In this document: positions 24,813 through 33,345 of the stretch, in pieces
How positions within the stretch are numbered: position 1 is the first letter of the stretch
Layout of the letters: each line of letters begins with the position of its first letter
Assembly (NCBI GenBank): GCA_964510225.1
Contig: CAZEAN010000007.1
Coordinates: forward strand, 1 to 64,000
Source: CAZEAN01 sp964510225
GTDB lineage: Bacteria; Planctomycetota; Planctomycetia; Isosphaerales; Isosphaeraceae
DNA length: 64,000 nucleotides
Direction: 5' to 3'
Program-made: the position numbers and the translations under genes
Notes under the pieces: generated by a model
What the model was told of the DNA's origin: nothing
The model's input: the letters and a program-made list of their open reading frames with translations, nothing else
Databases searched by the model: none

Positions 24813-26273
24813 ATGATTCGATTGTTCACAATACTCATTGTCGCCATCGGCGCTGTTGGCCCCGCTTGCGCCGAACGTTCGACACGACCGAATATCATGA
24901 TCATCTTGGCAGATGATCTCGGTTCCGGTGATCTGGCTTGTTTGAACCCCGAGTCCAAGATCGCTACACCGAACTTTGATCGACTGGCTTCGCAATCAAT
25001 CCGATTCAACGACGCACACTCTCCCTCTTCCGTCTGTACCCCCACACGCTATGCACTCTTGACGGGTCGCTACTCTTGGCGCTCGAGGCTGAAGCGTGGA
25101 GTCCTGGTCGGTGATAGCCGGGCATTGATCGAACCCGGTCGCTGGACGATTGCCTCGATGCTCCAAGAGTTAAACTACGACACGATGGGAATCGGGAAAT
25201 GGCATCTGGGCCTGACGGATACCCAGCCGACCAATTTTAAAGCGACTTTACTACCAGGACCGCTTTCGGTCGGGTTTGACCACTACTTCGGAATTCCAGC
25301 ATCGCTTGACATGACCCCCTATGTATACTTTAGAGACGACCGAGTTGTGGAGCTTCCGACCGATGAGATCGCTCGGAGTGCACATCGGAGACAGAATGGT
25401 GGAGGGTTCTGGCGCGGTGGTGCCATCGCGCCGGGATTTCGACACGATGAAGTGCTGCCCAAGATCGAGGAAGAAGCGGTCTCATTCCTAGAATCTCGAT
25501 CGAATAACGAGACTCCCTTTTTCCTGTATGTGCCACTCTCTGCTCCGCACACGCCTTGGCTACCGCTCGATGATTTTCGAGGAAAGAGTGGTGCGGGATA
25601 TTACGGCGATTTTGTAATGCAAGTTGACGCGACACTCGGTGCAATTCTCGGAGCACTCGAAGAGTCAGGGAAAGCCGACAACACCCTCCTCATTGTGACC
25701 AGTGATAACGGTGCGCATTGGCCAGTGCCTGACATCGAGAAGTTTGGACACGCAGCGAATGCCTCCTGGCGTGGGCAAAAATCGGATATCCACGAGGGCG
25801 GTCACCGCATCCCGTTCTTCGTCCGTTGGCCTGGTGAAATTGAAGGAAACACGACCTGTGCGACAACAACTTGCTTTACTGACTTGATGGCTACAATTGC
25901 CTCGGTGGTTGGCCAGTCCTTACCAGACGACGCCGGTGAGGATAGCTTTGATCTCGCCCCCCTGCTCTTCAGCGAGGCTGACTCAATTGATCGCGCTCCA
26001 GTTATTCACCATTCAGGACAAGGGATGTTCGCGATCCGTGATGGCGACTGGAAACTCATCGAAGGACTTGGTTCTGGTGGCTTTACCGCACCGCGACGGA
26101 TTGACCCTGCGACACTTGGACCTGATGCTCCCCTCGGTCAACTGTACAATCTCCGTGACGACCCCGCAGAAGAGCAAAACCTCTGGATCGATCGTCCCGA
26201 GGTCGTTGCCCGGCTCTCAGAGAAACTCGAGTCAATCAGAACTCAAGGACGGAGTCGACAGGCGGGTGAGTAA
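24813..26273 (+). CDS. Secreted arylsulfatase-type sulfatase
   Basis: A 486-residue sulfatase of the alkaline-phosphatase superfamily with an N-terminal signal peptide (residues 1-20, cleavage near ACA-ERST). Metal ligands include the Asp pair in ILADDLGSGD and the DNGAH region. Cys75 in SVCTPTRYALLTGRY is the site converted to formylglycine (CxPxR). GKWHLG provides further active-site residues, and HEGGHRIPFFVRWPG is characteristic of the family. Such enzymes remove sulfate from polysaccharides or glycosaminoglycans and are abundant in planctomycetes. No formylglycine-generating enzyme is encoded in this window. It converges on the FG-GAP lipoprotein gene with a 9-base gap. Confidence 0.93.
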   Translation: MIRLFTILIVAIGAVGPACAERSTRPNIMIILADDLGSGDLACLNPESKIATPNFDRLASQSIRFNDAHSPSSVCTPTRYALLTGRYSWRSRLKRGVLVGDSRALIEPGRWTIASMLQELNYDTMGIGKWHLGLTDTQPTNFKATLLPGPLSVGFDHYFGIPASLDMTPYVYFRDDRVVELPTDEIARSAHRRQNGGGFWRGGAIAPGFRHDEVLPKIEEEAVSFLESRSNNETPFFLYVPLSAPHTPWLPLDDFRGKSGAGYYGDFVMQVDATLGAILGALEESGKADNTLLIVTSDNGAHWPVPDIEKFGHAANASWRGQKSDIHEGGHRIPFFVRWPGEIEGNTTCATTTCFTDLMATIASVVGQSLPDDAGEDSFDLAPLLFSEADSIDRAPVIHHSGQGMFAIRDGDWKLIEGLGSGGFTAPRRIDPATLGPDAPLGQLYNLRDDPAEEQNLWIDRPEVVARLSEKLESIRTQGRSRQAGE

Positions 26274-26282
26274 GTGAGAAAC

Positions 26283-28082
26283 TCAATCTTCGATGGGTGT
26301 GTTGTCGATCCTGTTCGAGTCCCAACTCGGTGACTGACCTTCCTGCCATTTGATCAGTGTATCGACTGGCAGGTCGGTCGACTCTTCTTGTACCCCTGAG
26401 GGCCAAGTAATCGAGACGCTATCGACCCGTTGAATGAGACCAAGTCCAAGGTGGAGTCGTTTCGAAGACGATGAGGCATAACTGCCTCCTCCGACTATCG
26501 GATGCCGCCATGTCCTCCCTTGGGCTACAACTTCGATAACAGCACCGATGGCATCGCGATTGCCCCCTCCGCCTTGGAACTCGATGATGAGGCTGTGGTT
26601 GGATCCCGGATCCGTTTCGTTCCAGAGAATGAATGCGGGAGCATCGTGACAGACAACCACTGCGTCGAGGTCGCCATCACCATCCAGATCCCCCGCGGCG
26701 AGCCCTCGAGCTTGATGCAATCGTTGGAACGTACTCCCTAGCACTTCTGGGACTGCTTGGAATTGTCCCATGCCTTGGTTTGACCAAAGGCCGAGCGGGT
26801 TACCATACGGGTACCGAGCTGTAGGTTCACGTCGAAGATGGCCGTTGGCCGTTAGCAAGTCGAGGTCACCATCGAAGTCTAAATCGGCAAGTGTGCAGCC
26901 CCAGCCAGTAGTCGGAAGTGTCAGTGAACCAAGTCCACTTTGAGTCGTTAGATCGAAATATGTAAGGAGATCTTGTCCAGTGGAAATGCTCTTCCAAAGG
27001 GTGTCATGCTCATCCATAAGGTGAGTGATCAGTATGTCGAATTGCAGGTCGCCATCGACGTCGCCGATCGCAATTCCCATGTTTGCTTCAGGCGCACCTT
27101 GCCCATTGTACGCAATCCCCCGAGGCTCGGCTTCGTCCGTGAACTGTCCAGTACCATCGTTGATCCAGAGTGCATTGGGTTCGGCATCATTCGCGACCAG
27201 TAGATCGGTGTCGCCGTCACGATCAAAATCCGCTGCAAGGGTCCCCATCCCTCGGGCATCATCGCCAAAACCAGCTTCCTGAGTTCGCTCTTGGAAAGTC
27301 CCATCATCAAGTTGTTCGAAGTAGACGTCAGGAACCCCTTGCCAATCGGAGGGCAAGCCATAGTCTGGTTCGCCTTCTTCGTTCATGAAGAATGGCGCAT
27401 CATCCGGATTGAAGGTGAAATAGTTGGCGACGTAGAGGTCAAGATCACCATCGCCATCGGCATCGAAGAACGCGGCGCCAAGGCTCCAAAGGGAGGAGTT
27501 TACACCGGCTTCTACCGTCGCATCGACAAACAGTCCTTCGTCATTGCGCCAAAGTGTATTGGATCCATACCGTGTCACATAAATGTCGGGGTCACCGTCC
27601 GCGTCGAAATCGGCAATTTCAACCCCTTGTCCATAGCCTGCTGGTGTGATGCCAACGGACTCCGAGACGTCGGTAAAGTGCCGTTGGCCGTCGTTCCGAA
27701 GGAGTCGGTCACGACTCGGAGTTGAGTTCGGAGCATCACCCAGCCGTCCTCCCTGAGTGAAGAAGAGGTCGAGGTCACCATCTCCGTCATAATCGAGAAT
27801 CCCGACGCCACCTCCGGTTGTCTCGACCGGCCAGGCCAGGCCGGTTCGACCACAGTCGTATACGAAGGGGAGTTCCGTCGTACTGAACTTGATGGCGATG
27901 GAATCTGTCGACGTCTTGCCAAACTCAGTCGGTAGCGCAGGGTCGACGCTGCTTGACGTTGGTGGTCCTTTTGCTGGGCGGCTCGGCGCAGGATGATCAC
28001 AGGCGAGCCCAAGACAGATCAAAACGGATGCAAACAAGCGGCTTCTGATCGAGCAGAGTTGATGACTGATTCGTTGACTCAT
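26283..28082 (-). CDS. FG-GAP/VCBS repeat lipoprotein (CRTAC1/ASPIC-UnbV type)
   Basis: About 599 residues, predicted outer-surface lipoprotein with lipobox LGLAC (Cys28). Repeated DxDGDGDxD calcium-binding blades, such as LDYDGDGDLDLFF, ADFDADGDPDIYV and FFDADGDGDLDLYV, form a beta-propeller. The C-terminal domain (IEFQGGGGNRDAIGAVIEV; VSITWPSGVQE) is the ASPIC/UnbV module. Function in bacteria is poorly known; carbohydrate or protein binding at the surface is usual speculation. I chose ATG at 28082, which gives a normal lipoprotein signal. An ATG at 28145 is in frame and abuts the stop codon of the upstream DUF1559 gene, so co-transcription with it is likely. Confidence 0.88.
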   Translation of the reverse strand: MSQRISHQLCSIRSRLFASVLICLGLACDHPAPSRPAKGPPTSSSVDPALPTEFGKTSTDSIAIKFSTTELPFVYDCGRTGLAWPVETTGGGVGILDYDGDGDLDLFFTQGGRLGDAPNSTPSRDRLLRNDGQRHFTDVSESVGITPAGYGQGVEIADFDADGDPDIYVTRYGSNTLWRNDEGLFVDATVEAGVNSSLWSLGAAFFDADGDGDLDLYVANYFTFNPDDAPFFMNEEGEPDYGLPSDWQGVPDVYFEQLDDGTFQERTQEAGFGDDARGMGTLAADFDRDGDTDLLVANDAEPNALWINDGTGQFTDEAEPRGIAYNGQGAPEANMGIAIGDVDGDLQFDILITHLMDEHDTLWKSISTGQDLLTYFDLTTQSGLGSLTLPTTGWGCTLADLDFDGDLDLLTANGHLRREPTARYPYGNPLGLWSNQGMGQFQAVPEVLGSTFQRLHQARGLAAGDLDGDGDLDAVVVCHDAPAFILWNETDPGSNHSLIIEFQGGGGNRDAIGAVIEVVAQGRTWRHPIVGGGSYASSSSKRLHLGLGLIQRVDSVSITWPSGVQEESTDLPVDTLIKWQEGQSPSWDSNRIDNTPIED

Positions 28083-28145
28083 CTTCGAGGCCAATTGGGT
28101 TGTGGACGCTTTGAGTGTAGTCCGCAACGGGACTGCCCTAGTCAT

Positions 28146-29195
28146 TTAGAAAGGAGTGCTGATGATCTCACCACCCGCACGCGTTGAGACCGCGCTCCAG
28201 AGGTTCGTTGCGATGGAGTCACGAATGAAGGTGACATGACCGTCGGCAAAGAGGAGGTTGACTCCGTCCGGGTGGAGACTTCGAGCGGTCTTCCAGCCAG
28301 GGTTATGAAAGGTAATACAGTCGATACTCACGTGGTTGGGAGGGAAGCGATGGTTGTACAGAGTGTTGAGATAATTACCGTCCCACCAGCCAGCGCCTTT
28401 ATGAAGCAACCAACCCCGCTCAGCCGCTGCACATGATCCTGGATCAAGCGGACCCCGGTGAACTTGGGCAAAGATTCTTCTTGATTCAGAGGGAGCTGTC
28501 GCGGGTGGATCAAGTCGGTACGGTCCGGGGATTCCGAGTAACTGTTCGGAGGCAACGGCAGTATTGCTCGAACCATCTCTGAGGTCTCCGAGTGACCGCG
28601 GGGGACCCAAGACAAAAACACCGTTGGCACCGGTTGCCTCACCACCATTCGAGCCATCTCCAGTACAAAAGCTATAATTCGTGGGACCCGAATTGGCTAA
28701 GGGCCGTTCTCCCGTATCGCTGGGACAGAGAAGGATTGCGAGCTGTGTCCCCATTGCGGTTGCATTGGGTGGGTAGTAGGGCCAGAACGGACCACTACCG
28801 AGTGGAGGTCGATGAGCGATCGGCCAATCAAAGTTGAATGAGGCGAACAGATTGGACTGTTCCAAGAACGGTGCCATCTGAGCAAGGACTGACCAGCGGT
28901 ACTGCGATCGTGAGGTCTCGGGCGGTGGTGCGAACTCGGGGACCAAGAACCCTACTGGGAATGAGCCGAGCGCATCATGATAGTTGTGCAGGCCGATGCC
29001 AATCTCTCTGACTTGATGACGACACTGTGTTCGTCGGGCAGCCTCACGAGCTGCTTGGACTGACGGTAAGAGTAAGGCAACGAGAATTCCAATGATAGCG
29101 ATTACGACTAACAGCTCGATCAAAGTAAATCCATTATTTGAGAGAAGACCGTTGCTCTTTGATGGAACGCTTGTTTGTAACGAGTTTGTCTTCAT
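28146..29195 (-). CDS. DUF1559 prepilin-like protein
   Basis: A 349-residue type IV pilin-like protein. The N-terminal leader ends at NNG-FTLIELLVVIAIIG (Gly22/Phe23 cleavage, Glu27 at +5), followed by a long hydrophobic helix continuing into AAREAARRTQC. The rest is the DUF1559 domain, with RSQYRWSVLAQMAPFLEQ, a CPSD block and the C-terminal HPDGVNLLFADGHV typical of these planctomycete proteins, which occur in many copies per genome. Assembly into pseudopili or a secretion-associated fibre is inferred. It is the first gene of the run that continues with the FG-GAP lipoprotein. Confidence 0.93.
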   Translation of the reverse strand: MKTNSLQTSVPSKSNGLLSNNGFTLIELLVVIAIIGILVALLLPSVQAAREAARRTQCRHQVREIGIGLHNYHDALGSFPVGFLVPEFAPPPETSRSQYRWSVLAQMAPFLEQSNLFASFNFDWPIAHRPPLGSGPFWPYYPPNATAMGTQLAILLCPSDTGERPLANSGPTNYSFCTGDGSNGGEATGANGVFVLGPPRSLGDLRDGSSNTAVASEQLLGIPGPYRLDPPATAPSESRRIFAQVHRGPLDPGSCAAAERGWLLHKGAGWWDGNYLNTLYNHRFPPNHVSIDCITFHNPGWKTARSLHPDGVNLLFADGHVTFIRDSIATNLWSAVSTRAGGEIISTPF

Positions 29196-29442
29196 CGTTT
29201 TATATATCGAAGTAGTAGTCTAAGTGTTGTATGTTGTTACGAGTGTTAAGTTTGTTTGTTCTGATGTAAGAATTTGAGGTGCATTGATTCTGAACTGATT
29301 TGGATCGGGGTGATCTCCATACGTGGGGTGATGTTGGCGTTGGAGGGATCAGTGCTGTATCTTGTTGAGTGGTTGAAACTCGTGTTGAATGATTTCCCAA
29401 GAGTAATTCGTCGAGTCGATTGCGAACCGCTCGCTACTACCG
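29196..29442. promoter_or_regulatory. AT-rich divergent intergenic region
   Basis: This 247-base gap separates the divergent DUF1559 and HYExAFE genes. It is visibly richer in A and T than its surroundings, including a TATATA run just upstream of the DUF1559 start and several GTTGTTA-like stretches. It should hold promoters for both directions, but no -35/-10 pair is convincing enough to place. Confidence 0.4.
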
Positions 29443-30021
29443 ATGGCCAACCGTGCAAATCATTACGAGGCAGCGTTCGAGGCGTTTATCCGATCGCTCC
29501 GAGTTCCTTGCGTCGCGATCGACGAAGCCAAACGAGCACTCGTGGATCATGAGAATGGTCTGAAGTCTCCCGATTTTCTACTCTACCCAACGTTTGGGTC
29601 AAATTTGGTCGTCGAAGTGAAAGGGAAACGAGCGAAAAATGGGATTGGTCGGCGACGATGGGAGAATTGGGTCACGATCGATGATCTCGACGGCCTCGTA
29701 CGTTGGCAATCTCTCTTTGGTCCTTCGTTTCGATCCCTCCTTGTCTTTACTTATGGCGAACGTCCGGTCAGTATCAACTTACTTCCCAGCGATGGTGGCT
29801 TCCTCTTCAGAGGCCGGATTTATTGGTTCTGGGCGATCGAGTTGGATGACTACGTGACCGAACTCCGCTCGCGAGGTCCCGCCTGGAGAGCCGTTGCGAT
29901 GGCTCGTCGCGCGTTCCGTACTCGGGTCCGCCCACTGGTGGAATGGCTCTCAGTAACCACAGATCAACAATCACCTGATCCATCCTTGCAATCGACCACT
30001 TCAAAGGAAATTGTCCGATGA
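29443..30021 (+). CDS. HYExAFE family protein, PD-(D/E)XK nuclease-like
   Basis: A 192-residue soluble protein carrying the eponymous HYEAAFE motif at residues 7-13. A PD-(D/E)XK-like active site is visible: SPDFLLYP with Asp44 and VVEVKGK with Glu58 and Lys60, spaced as in restriction-like nuclease folds, with the HYE helix supplying the N-terminal acidic residue. The family appears to be restricted largely to planctomycetes and has no established role. Nuclease activity is inferred from the motif pattern only. It overlaps the next small gene by four bases (ATGA), implying coupled translation. Confidence 0.8.
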   Translation: MANRANHYEAAFEAFIRSLRVPCVAIDEAKRALVDHENGLKSPDFLLYPTFGSNLVVEVKGKRAKNGIGRRRWENWVTIDDLDGLVRWQSLFGPSFRSLLVFTYGERPVSINLLPSDGGFLFRGRIYWFWAIELDDYVTELRSRGPAWRAVAMARRAFRTRVRPLVEWLSVTTDQQSPDPSLQSTTSKEIVR

Positions 30022-30221
30022 CGCTTAATCACGAGACGCTCGTCCGGAGCATCCGTGTCGCTGTTCTTACGCTGTTGATGGTCGTCACTTCGACCGCAGA
30101 AGTGCTTGCCCAGGCATCGGGTGAGGGTGAGGGTGAAACAAACCCCGTCTTCGGTTACATTGCGGCCGGCTTCATCAGCGTAGGAATCATCTTTTTTATC
30201 GGGATGTCTTCCCGTCGATAA
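30018..30221 (+). CDS. Small membrane protein of unknown function
   Basis: A 67-residue protein with an N-terminal hydrophobic segment (about 12-30, possibly a signal peptide ending near VLAQA), a short acidic Gly-Glu repeat (GEGEGE) and a second hydrophobic segment (about 45-62) ending in SSRR. It overlaps the HYExAFE gene by ATGA, so it is probably translated with it. It resembles no family I can name. Confidence 0.6.
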   Translation: MTLNHETLVRSIRVAVLTLLMVVTSTAEVLAQASGEGEGETNPVFGYIAAGFISVGIIFFIGMSSRR

Positions 30222-30249
30222 TGTTATCGAGATTGCAGAGGACTGCGGA

Positions 30250-31269
30250 ATGACGACCCCAGCGACCGCTCAAGAAAGCCCCACGCAGACCGCCCAGATT
30301 CCCCTTCGGTGGACTCATGACGAAGTTGCGACGATCTACAGGATGCCTCTCCTTGAACTGGTCCTGCGCGCCGCCGAAGTTCATCGACGGACGCAGGAAC
30401 TTGGCGGCGTGCAGGTATGCCGGTTGCTCTCGATCAAGACCGGTGGTTGTCCCGAGGATTGTGCATACTGCCCTCAAGCGGCACGCTATCAGACCAGCGT
30501 CGAAGCCGAGCCGTTGATGGACGTTGATGCTGTCCTTGAAGCTGCAAAGACAGCCAAGGCTGAAGGCGCGACCCGATTTTGTCTAGGTGCCGCCTGGCGC
30601 GAGGTGAAGGATGACCAGAGGTTCGAGCAAGTTCTGTCGATGATTAGGGAGATCAAACAGCTCGGTGGGCTTGAGGTCTGCTGTACCCTCGGGATGATTA
30701 GTGCCTCCCAGGCATCGCGACTCTCTGAGGCTGGGCTCGACGCCTATAACCATAACCTCGACACGTCGGAGTCGTTTTATCAGGAGATCATCTCAACCCG
30801 ATCGTTCGATGACCGCCTCCGGACCCTCGGTCATGTCCGCAACGCTGGAATCTCGGTCTGCTCAGGCGGCATCTTAGGGATGGGAGAATCGGACGAGGAC
30901 CGGATCGAGCTTCTCCGGACACTCGCGAACCTTCCCGAACCTCCGGAATCGGTGCCAATCAATGCGCTGGTTCCTGTCGAAGGGACTCCGTTGGGTGAGC
31001 AGCCCAAGATCGATGTCTGGCCGATGATCCGAGCGATCGCCACTGCCCGGATCTTGATGCCAAACTCGATGGTTCGGCTCTCGGCAGGCCGACTTCAGCT
31101 TTCTGAGGCTGAGCAAGCCCTCTGTTTCCTTGCGGGTGCGAATTCGATCTTCGCCGGTGAGAAACTGCTGACAACACCGAATCCGGAGGTCGGTTCAGAT
31201 CGGTTGCTGTTCGAACGGCTCGGGTTACACCCGATCACGCCGGCACCGAGGCCAACGGCCAACACATAA
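30250..31269 (+). CDS. bioB: Biotin synthase
   Basis: A 339-residue radical SAM enzyme that inserts sulfur into dethiobiotin to form biotin. The SAM 4Fe-4S cluster motif GGCPEDCAYC is complete (Cys67, Cys71, Cys74). The rest of the family signature follows: CLGAAWRE, VCCTLGMI, YNHNLDTSESFY, CSGGILGMGES, VPINALVPVEGTPL and SAGRLQLS, including the Arg and Cys ligands expected for the 2Fe-2S site. It lies 28 bases after the small membrane protein gene and may be co-transcribed with it. No other biotin genes are in the window. Confidence 0.95.
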   Translation: MTTPATAQESPTQTAQIPLRWTHDEVATIYRMPLLELVLRAAEVHRRTQELGGVQVCRLLSIKTGGCPEDCAYCPQAARYQTSVEAEPLMDVDAVLEAAKTAKAEGATRFCLGAAWREVKDDQRFEQVLSMIREIKQLGGLEVCCTLGMISASQASRLSEAGLDAYNHNLDTSESFYQEIISTRSFDDRLRTLGHVRNAGISVCSGGILGMGESDEDRIELLRTLANLPEPPESVPINALVPVEGTPLGEQPKIDVWPMIRAIATARILMPNSMVRLSAGRLQLSEAEQALCFLAGANSIFAGEKLLTTPNPEVGSDRLLFERLGLHPITPAPRPTANT

Positions 31270-31315
31270 CACTCGACAGTACGTGACAGACGGCCTCGTT
31301 GTGTAGTTGTTGCGA

Positions 31316-32647
31316 TTACTTCGACCTCGGCAAGAGCTCGACGACTGCGGCTGTCATAGCACGGACCCCTGTCGGAATCGTCACAGGAGCGTCGGGGAAG
31401 AAGAGCGGAGAGTGGAGCGATGGGAGCGAAGCGCCACCGTTTTGAGCGGCCTCAAAACGGTCGCTGCCGACCGCACCGAGCCAGAACATGAAGGCAGGTA
31501 TCTCGCCGTCGAGGCTGTAGAGCGAAAAATCCTCAGCACCCATCACTGGCTCCACTACGCCCACGTTCTCAGAGCCGATCTCCGCGCTGATCGCTGGGAT
31601 TACGCGTTCCACCAATGCAGGAGCATTGATGGTCGGCGGGACTGTCTCGCTTACCTCGACGGTTGGGACCGGTGCTTGATGTCCTTGAGCGAGCGCGAGA
31701 GCTCGTCGTTCGATACCGTCGATTAGCTGCTGCATCACCTCCGATTTGTACGATCTGAGCGTGAGTTGTAGCTTCACTTCGGGTGGGATGATATTGTGTT
31801 TCGAACCACCCTGAATCGAGCCGACGGTTACTACTGCCGGGTCTGTCGGTGCGACTTCCCTACTGACGATCGATTGAAGATCAAGGACTAACGTGGCAGC
31901 GAGGACCACCGGATCAACTGTTCGGTGCGGGTAGGCCCCGTGCCCACCACGGCCACGAACTAGGACGTCGACACTAGAAACACTGGCGAGGGCCGGCCCT
32001 GGACAATAGCGGACCGTCCCCGCTTCGGCATCAGCAGCGACGTGGAGAGCTAAGGCAAAATCGGGCCGAGGGAATCGCTCGTAGAGTCCATCCTTGAGCA
32101 TCGCCCGCGCACCACCGACACGTTCTTCCGCGGGTTGAGCGACGAAGACTATCGTCCCCTGCCAGGTGTCGCGATGTGACGCGAGCCAGCGTGCCGTACC
32201 CACTAGGCAGGTCATATGAATGTCGTGACCACAGGCATGCATTACACCGACGGTCTCGCCTTCGTCGTTCGTTGTCCGGACTTCACTAGCAAACGAGAGG
32301 CCGGTTTCCTCCACCACTGGGAGTCCGTCGAGGTCGCAACGAACCAAGACCGTTGGCCCCTCACCATTTCGGATGACACCGACCACACCGGTCCCACCGA
32401 CCTCAGATACCACTTCTTCGATACCTGCTTCTTCAAGCTCTTGCTTGATCCTGGCAGCAGTCTCTCGCTCTACGTAGGACAATTCCGGATTCTGATGGAG
32501 GTCTCGGTAGAGTTCGAGGAGATCCTCCGCTTGACCCCGAACCCAGTCTTCGTCCGCACCCGAATGAGGTGCGGCGGCGATTGGTGGAAGGATCAGAGAG
32601 GGACTGCAAGCGAGGCTCACTAAGGCGAAAGCGGTCCGAAGAATCAT
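31316..32647 (-). CDS. Secreted M20 family amidohydrolase
   Basis: A 443-residue metallohydrolase with a signal peptide (residues 1-24). Metal-binding motifs are HACGHDIHMT, PAEERVGGAR and a late His (SLHSPLFF). The small lid domain is inserted at VRGRGGHGAYPH, as in amidohydrolases of the IAA-amino acid hydrolase/hippuricase type; these cleave N-acylated amino acids. Export is unusual for this enzyme group but common in planctomycetes. I chose ATG at 32647 (an AGGG site lies 7 bases before it) over ATG at 32662. It converges on bioB with a 46-base gap. Confidence 0.9.
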   Translation of the reverse strand: MILRTAFALVSLACSPSLILPPIAAAPHSGADEDWVRGQAEDLLELYRDLHQNPELSYVERETAARIKQELEEAGIEEVVSEVGGTGVVGVIRNGEGPTVLVRCDLDGLPVVEETGLSFASEVRTTNDEGETVGVMHACGHDIHMTCLVGTARWLASHRDTWQGTIVFVAQPAEERVGGARAMLKDGLYERFPRPDFALALHVAADAEAGTVRYCPGPALASVSSVDVLVRGRGGHGAYPHRTVDPVVLAATLVLDLQSIVSREVAPTDPAVVTVGSIQGGSKHNIIPPEVKLQLTLRSYKSEVMQQLIDGIERRALALAQGHQAPVPTVEVSETVPPTINAPALVERVIPAISAEIGSENVGVVEPVMGAEDFSLYSLDGEIPAFMFWLGAVGSDRFEAAQNGGASLPSLHSPLFFPDAPVTIPTGVRAMTAAVVELLPRSK

Positions 32648-32731
32648 CCTAAAGCCCTGCATCGATGTTTGTTGTTAATCTGAAAGCGGTTGATGTCGTA
32701 AGCAAGGTTATCTGCAATGATCAGGAAGCAA

Positions 32732-33052
32732 TTAACCCAACCCATGTTCTTTGTTGTAAGCCACAGCCTTTGCTTCTTCAGCCTCGGGGATCCGACCACA
32801 GCGTTGGTAAATCACCGAGAGCGCGGTGTAGCTGAAGGTGTCGTTGGGTTCGAGTTCGACAACCTTTTTAGCATGAAAAATGGCGTCGTCAGCCAGCGCC
32901 AGATCAGCGCAGAGTTTTGCGAGCATCCCATGAATCAATGCATCATTCGGATCGATTTCTAACGCTTCCTTGAGCTTTGCAATTGCGTCTTCCTTAGAGC
33001 CCTGATCACGGAGTTCGATTGCCTGGTCATAGAGTTCGCTTGTCGTCGCCAT
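32732..33052 (-). CDS. Small TPR protein
   Basis: A 106-residue cytoplasmic protein made almost entirely of tetratricopeptide repeats. Three 34-residue units start near residues 3, 37 and 71, with the signature AIAKLKEALEIDPND and AIFHAKKVVELEPND. It probably acts as a small scaffold. The 293-base stretch upstream (33053-33345), separating it from the next gene on the same strand, shows no convincing gene. Confidence 0.85.
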   Translation of the reverse strand: MATTSELYDQAIELRDQGSKEDAIAKLKEALEIDPNDALIHGMLAKLCADLALADDAIFHAKKVVELEPNDTFSYTALSVIYQRCGRIPEAEEAKAVAYNKEHGLG

Positions 33053-33345
33053 GAAGAGCCTCGTTGTCTAGGACTGAGTGTGGGGTCGGGACCTTCGATC
33101 GCTCTGATGGCATTGTATCGCTCTGAGACTCGTCCGTCATACCGTCTCGCAGCACGAGTAAGTTGGAACGAACCTCTGTGATGAGATCGATCCGTCGTCA
33201 GGAGCGGGTCCGCGATCAGACGAGTCGACTTCGTGACGCTTACTCCTGGAGTCGCTCGATCCACTTCATCCGTCAGCTAATTCCATCCGATTGGGTGGGG
33301 ATTCGCGAATCGTAGTGCGACTTGATTTGGAGCAGCGAGGGAGGG

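Noticed and set aside
30121..30140. GGTGAG triplicate repeat in the small membrane protein gene
   Set aside because: It simply encodes a Gly-Glu run and is too short to be treated as a repeat element.
32959..33264. Open frame overlapping the small TPR gene and its upstream region
   Set aside because: It is antiparallel in phase to a clear TPR protein and its translation shows no domain or hydrophobic pattern.
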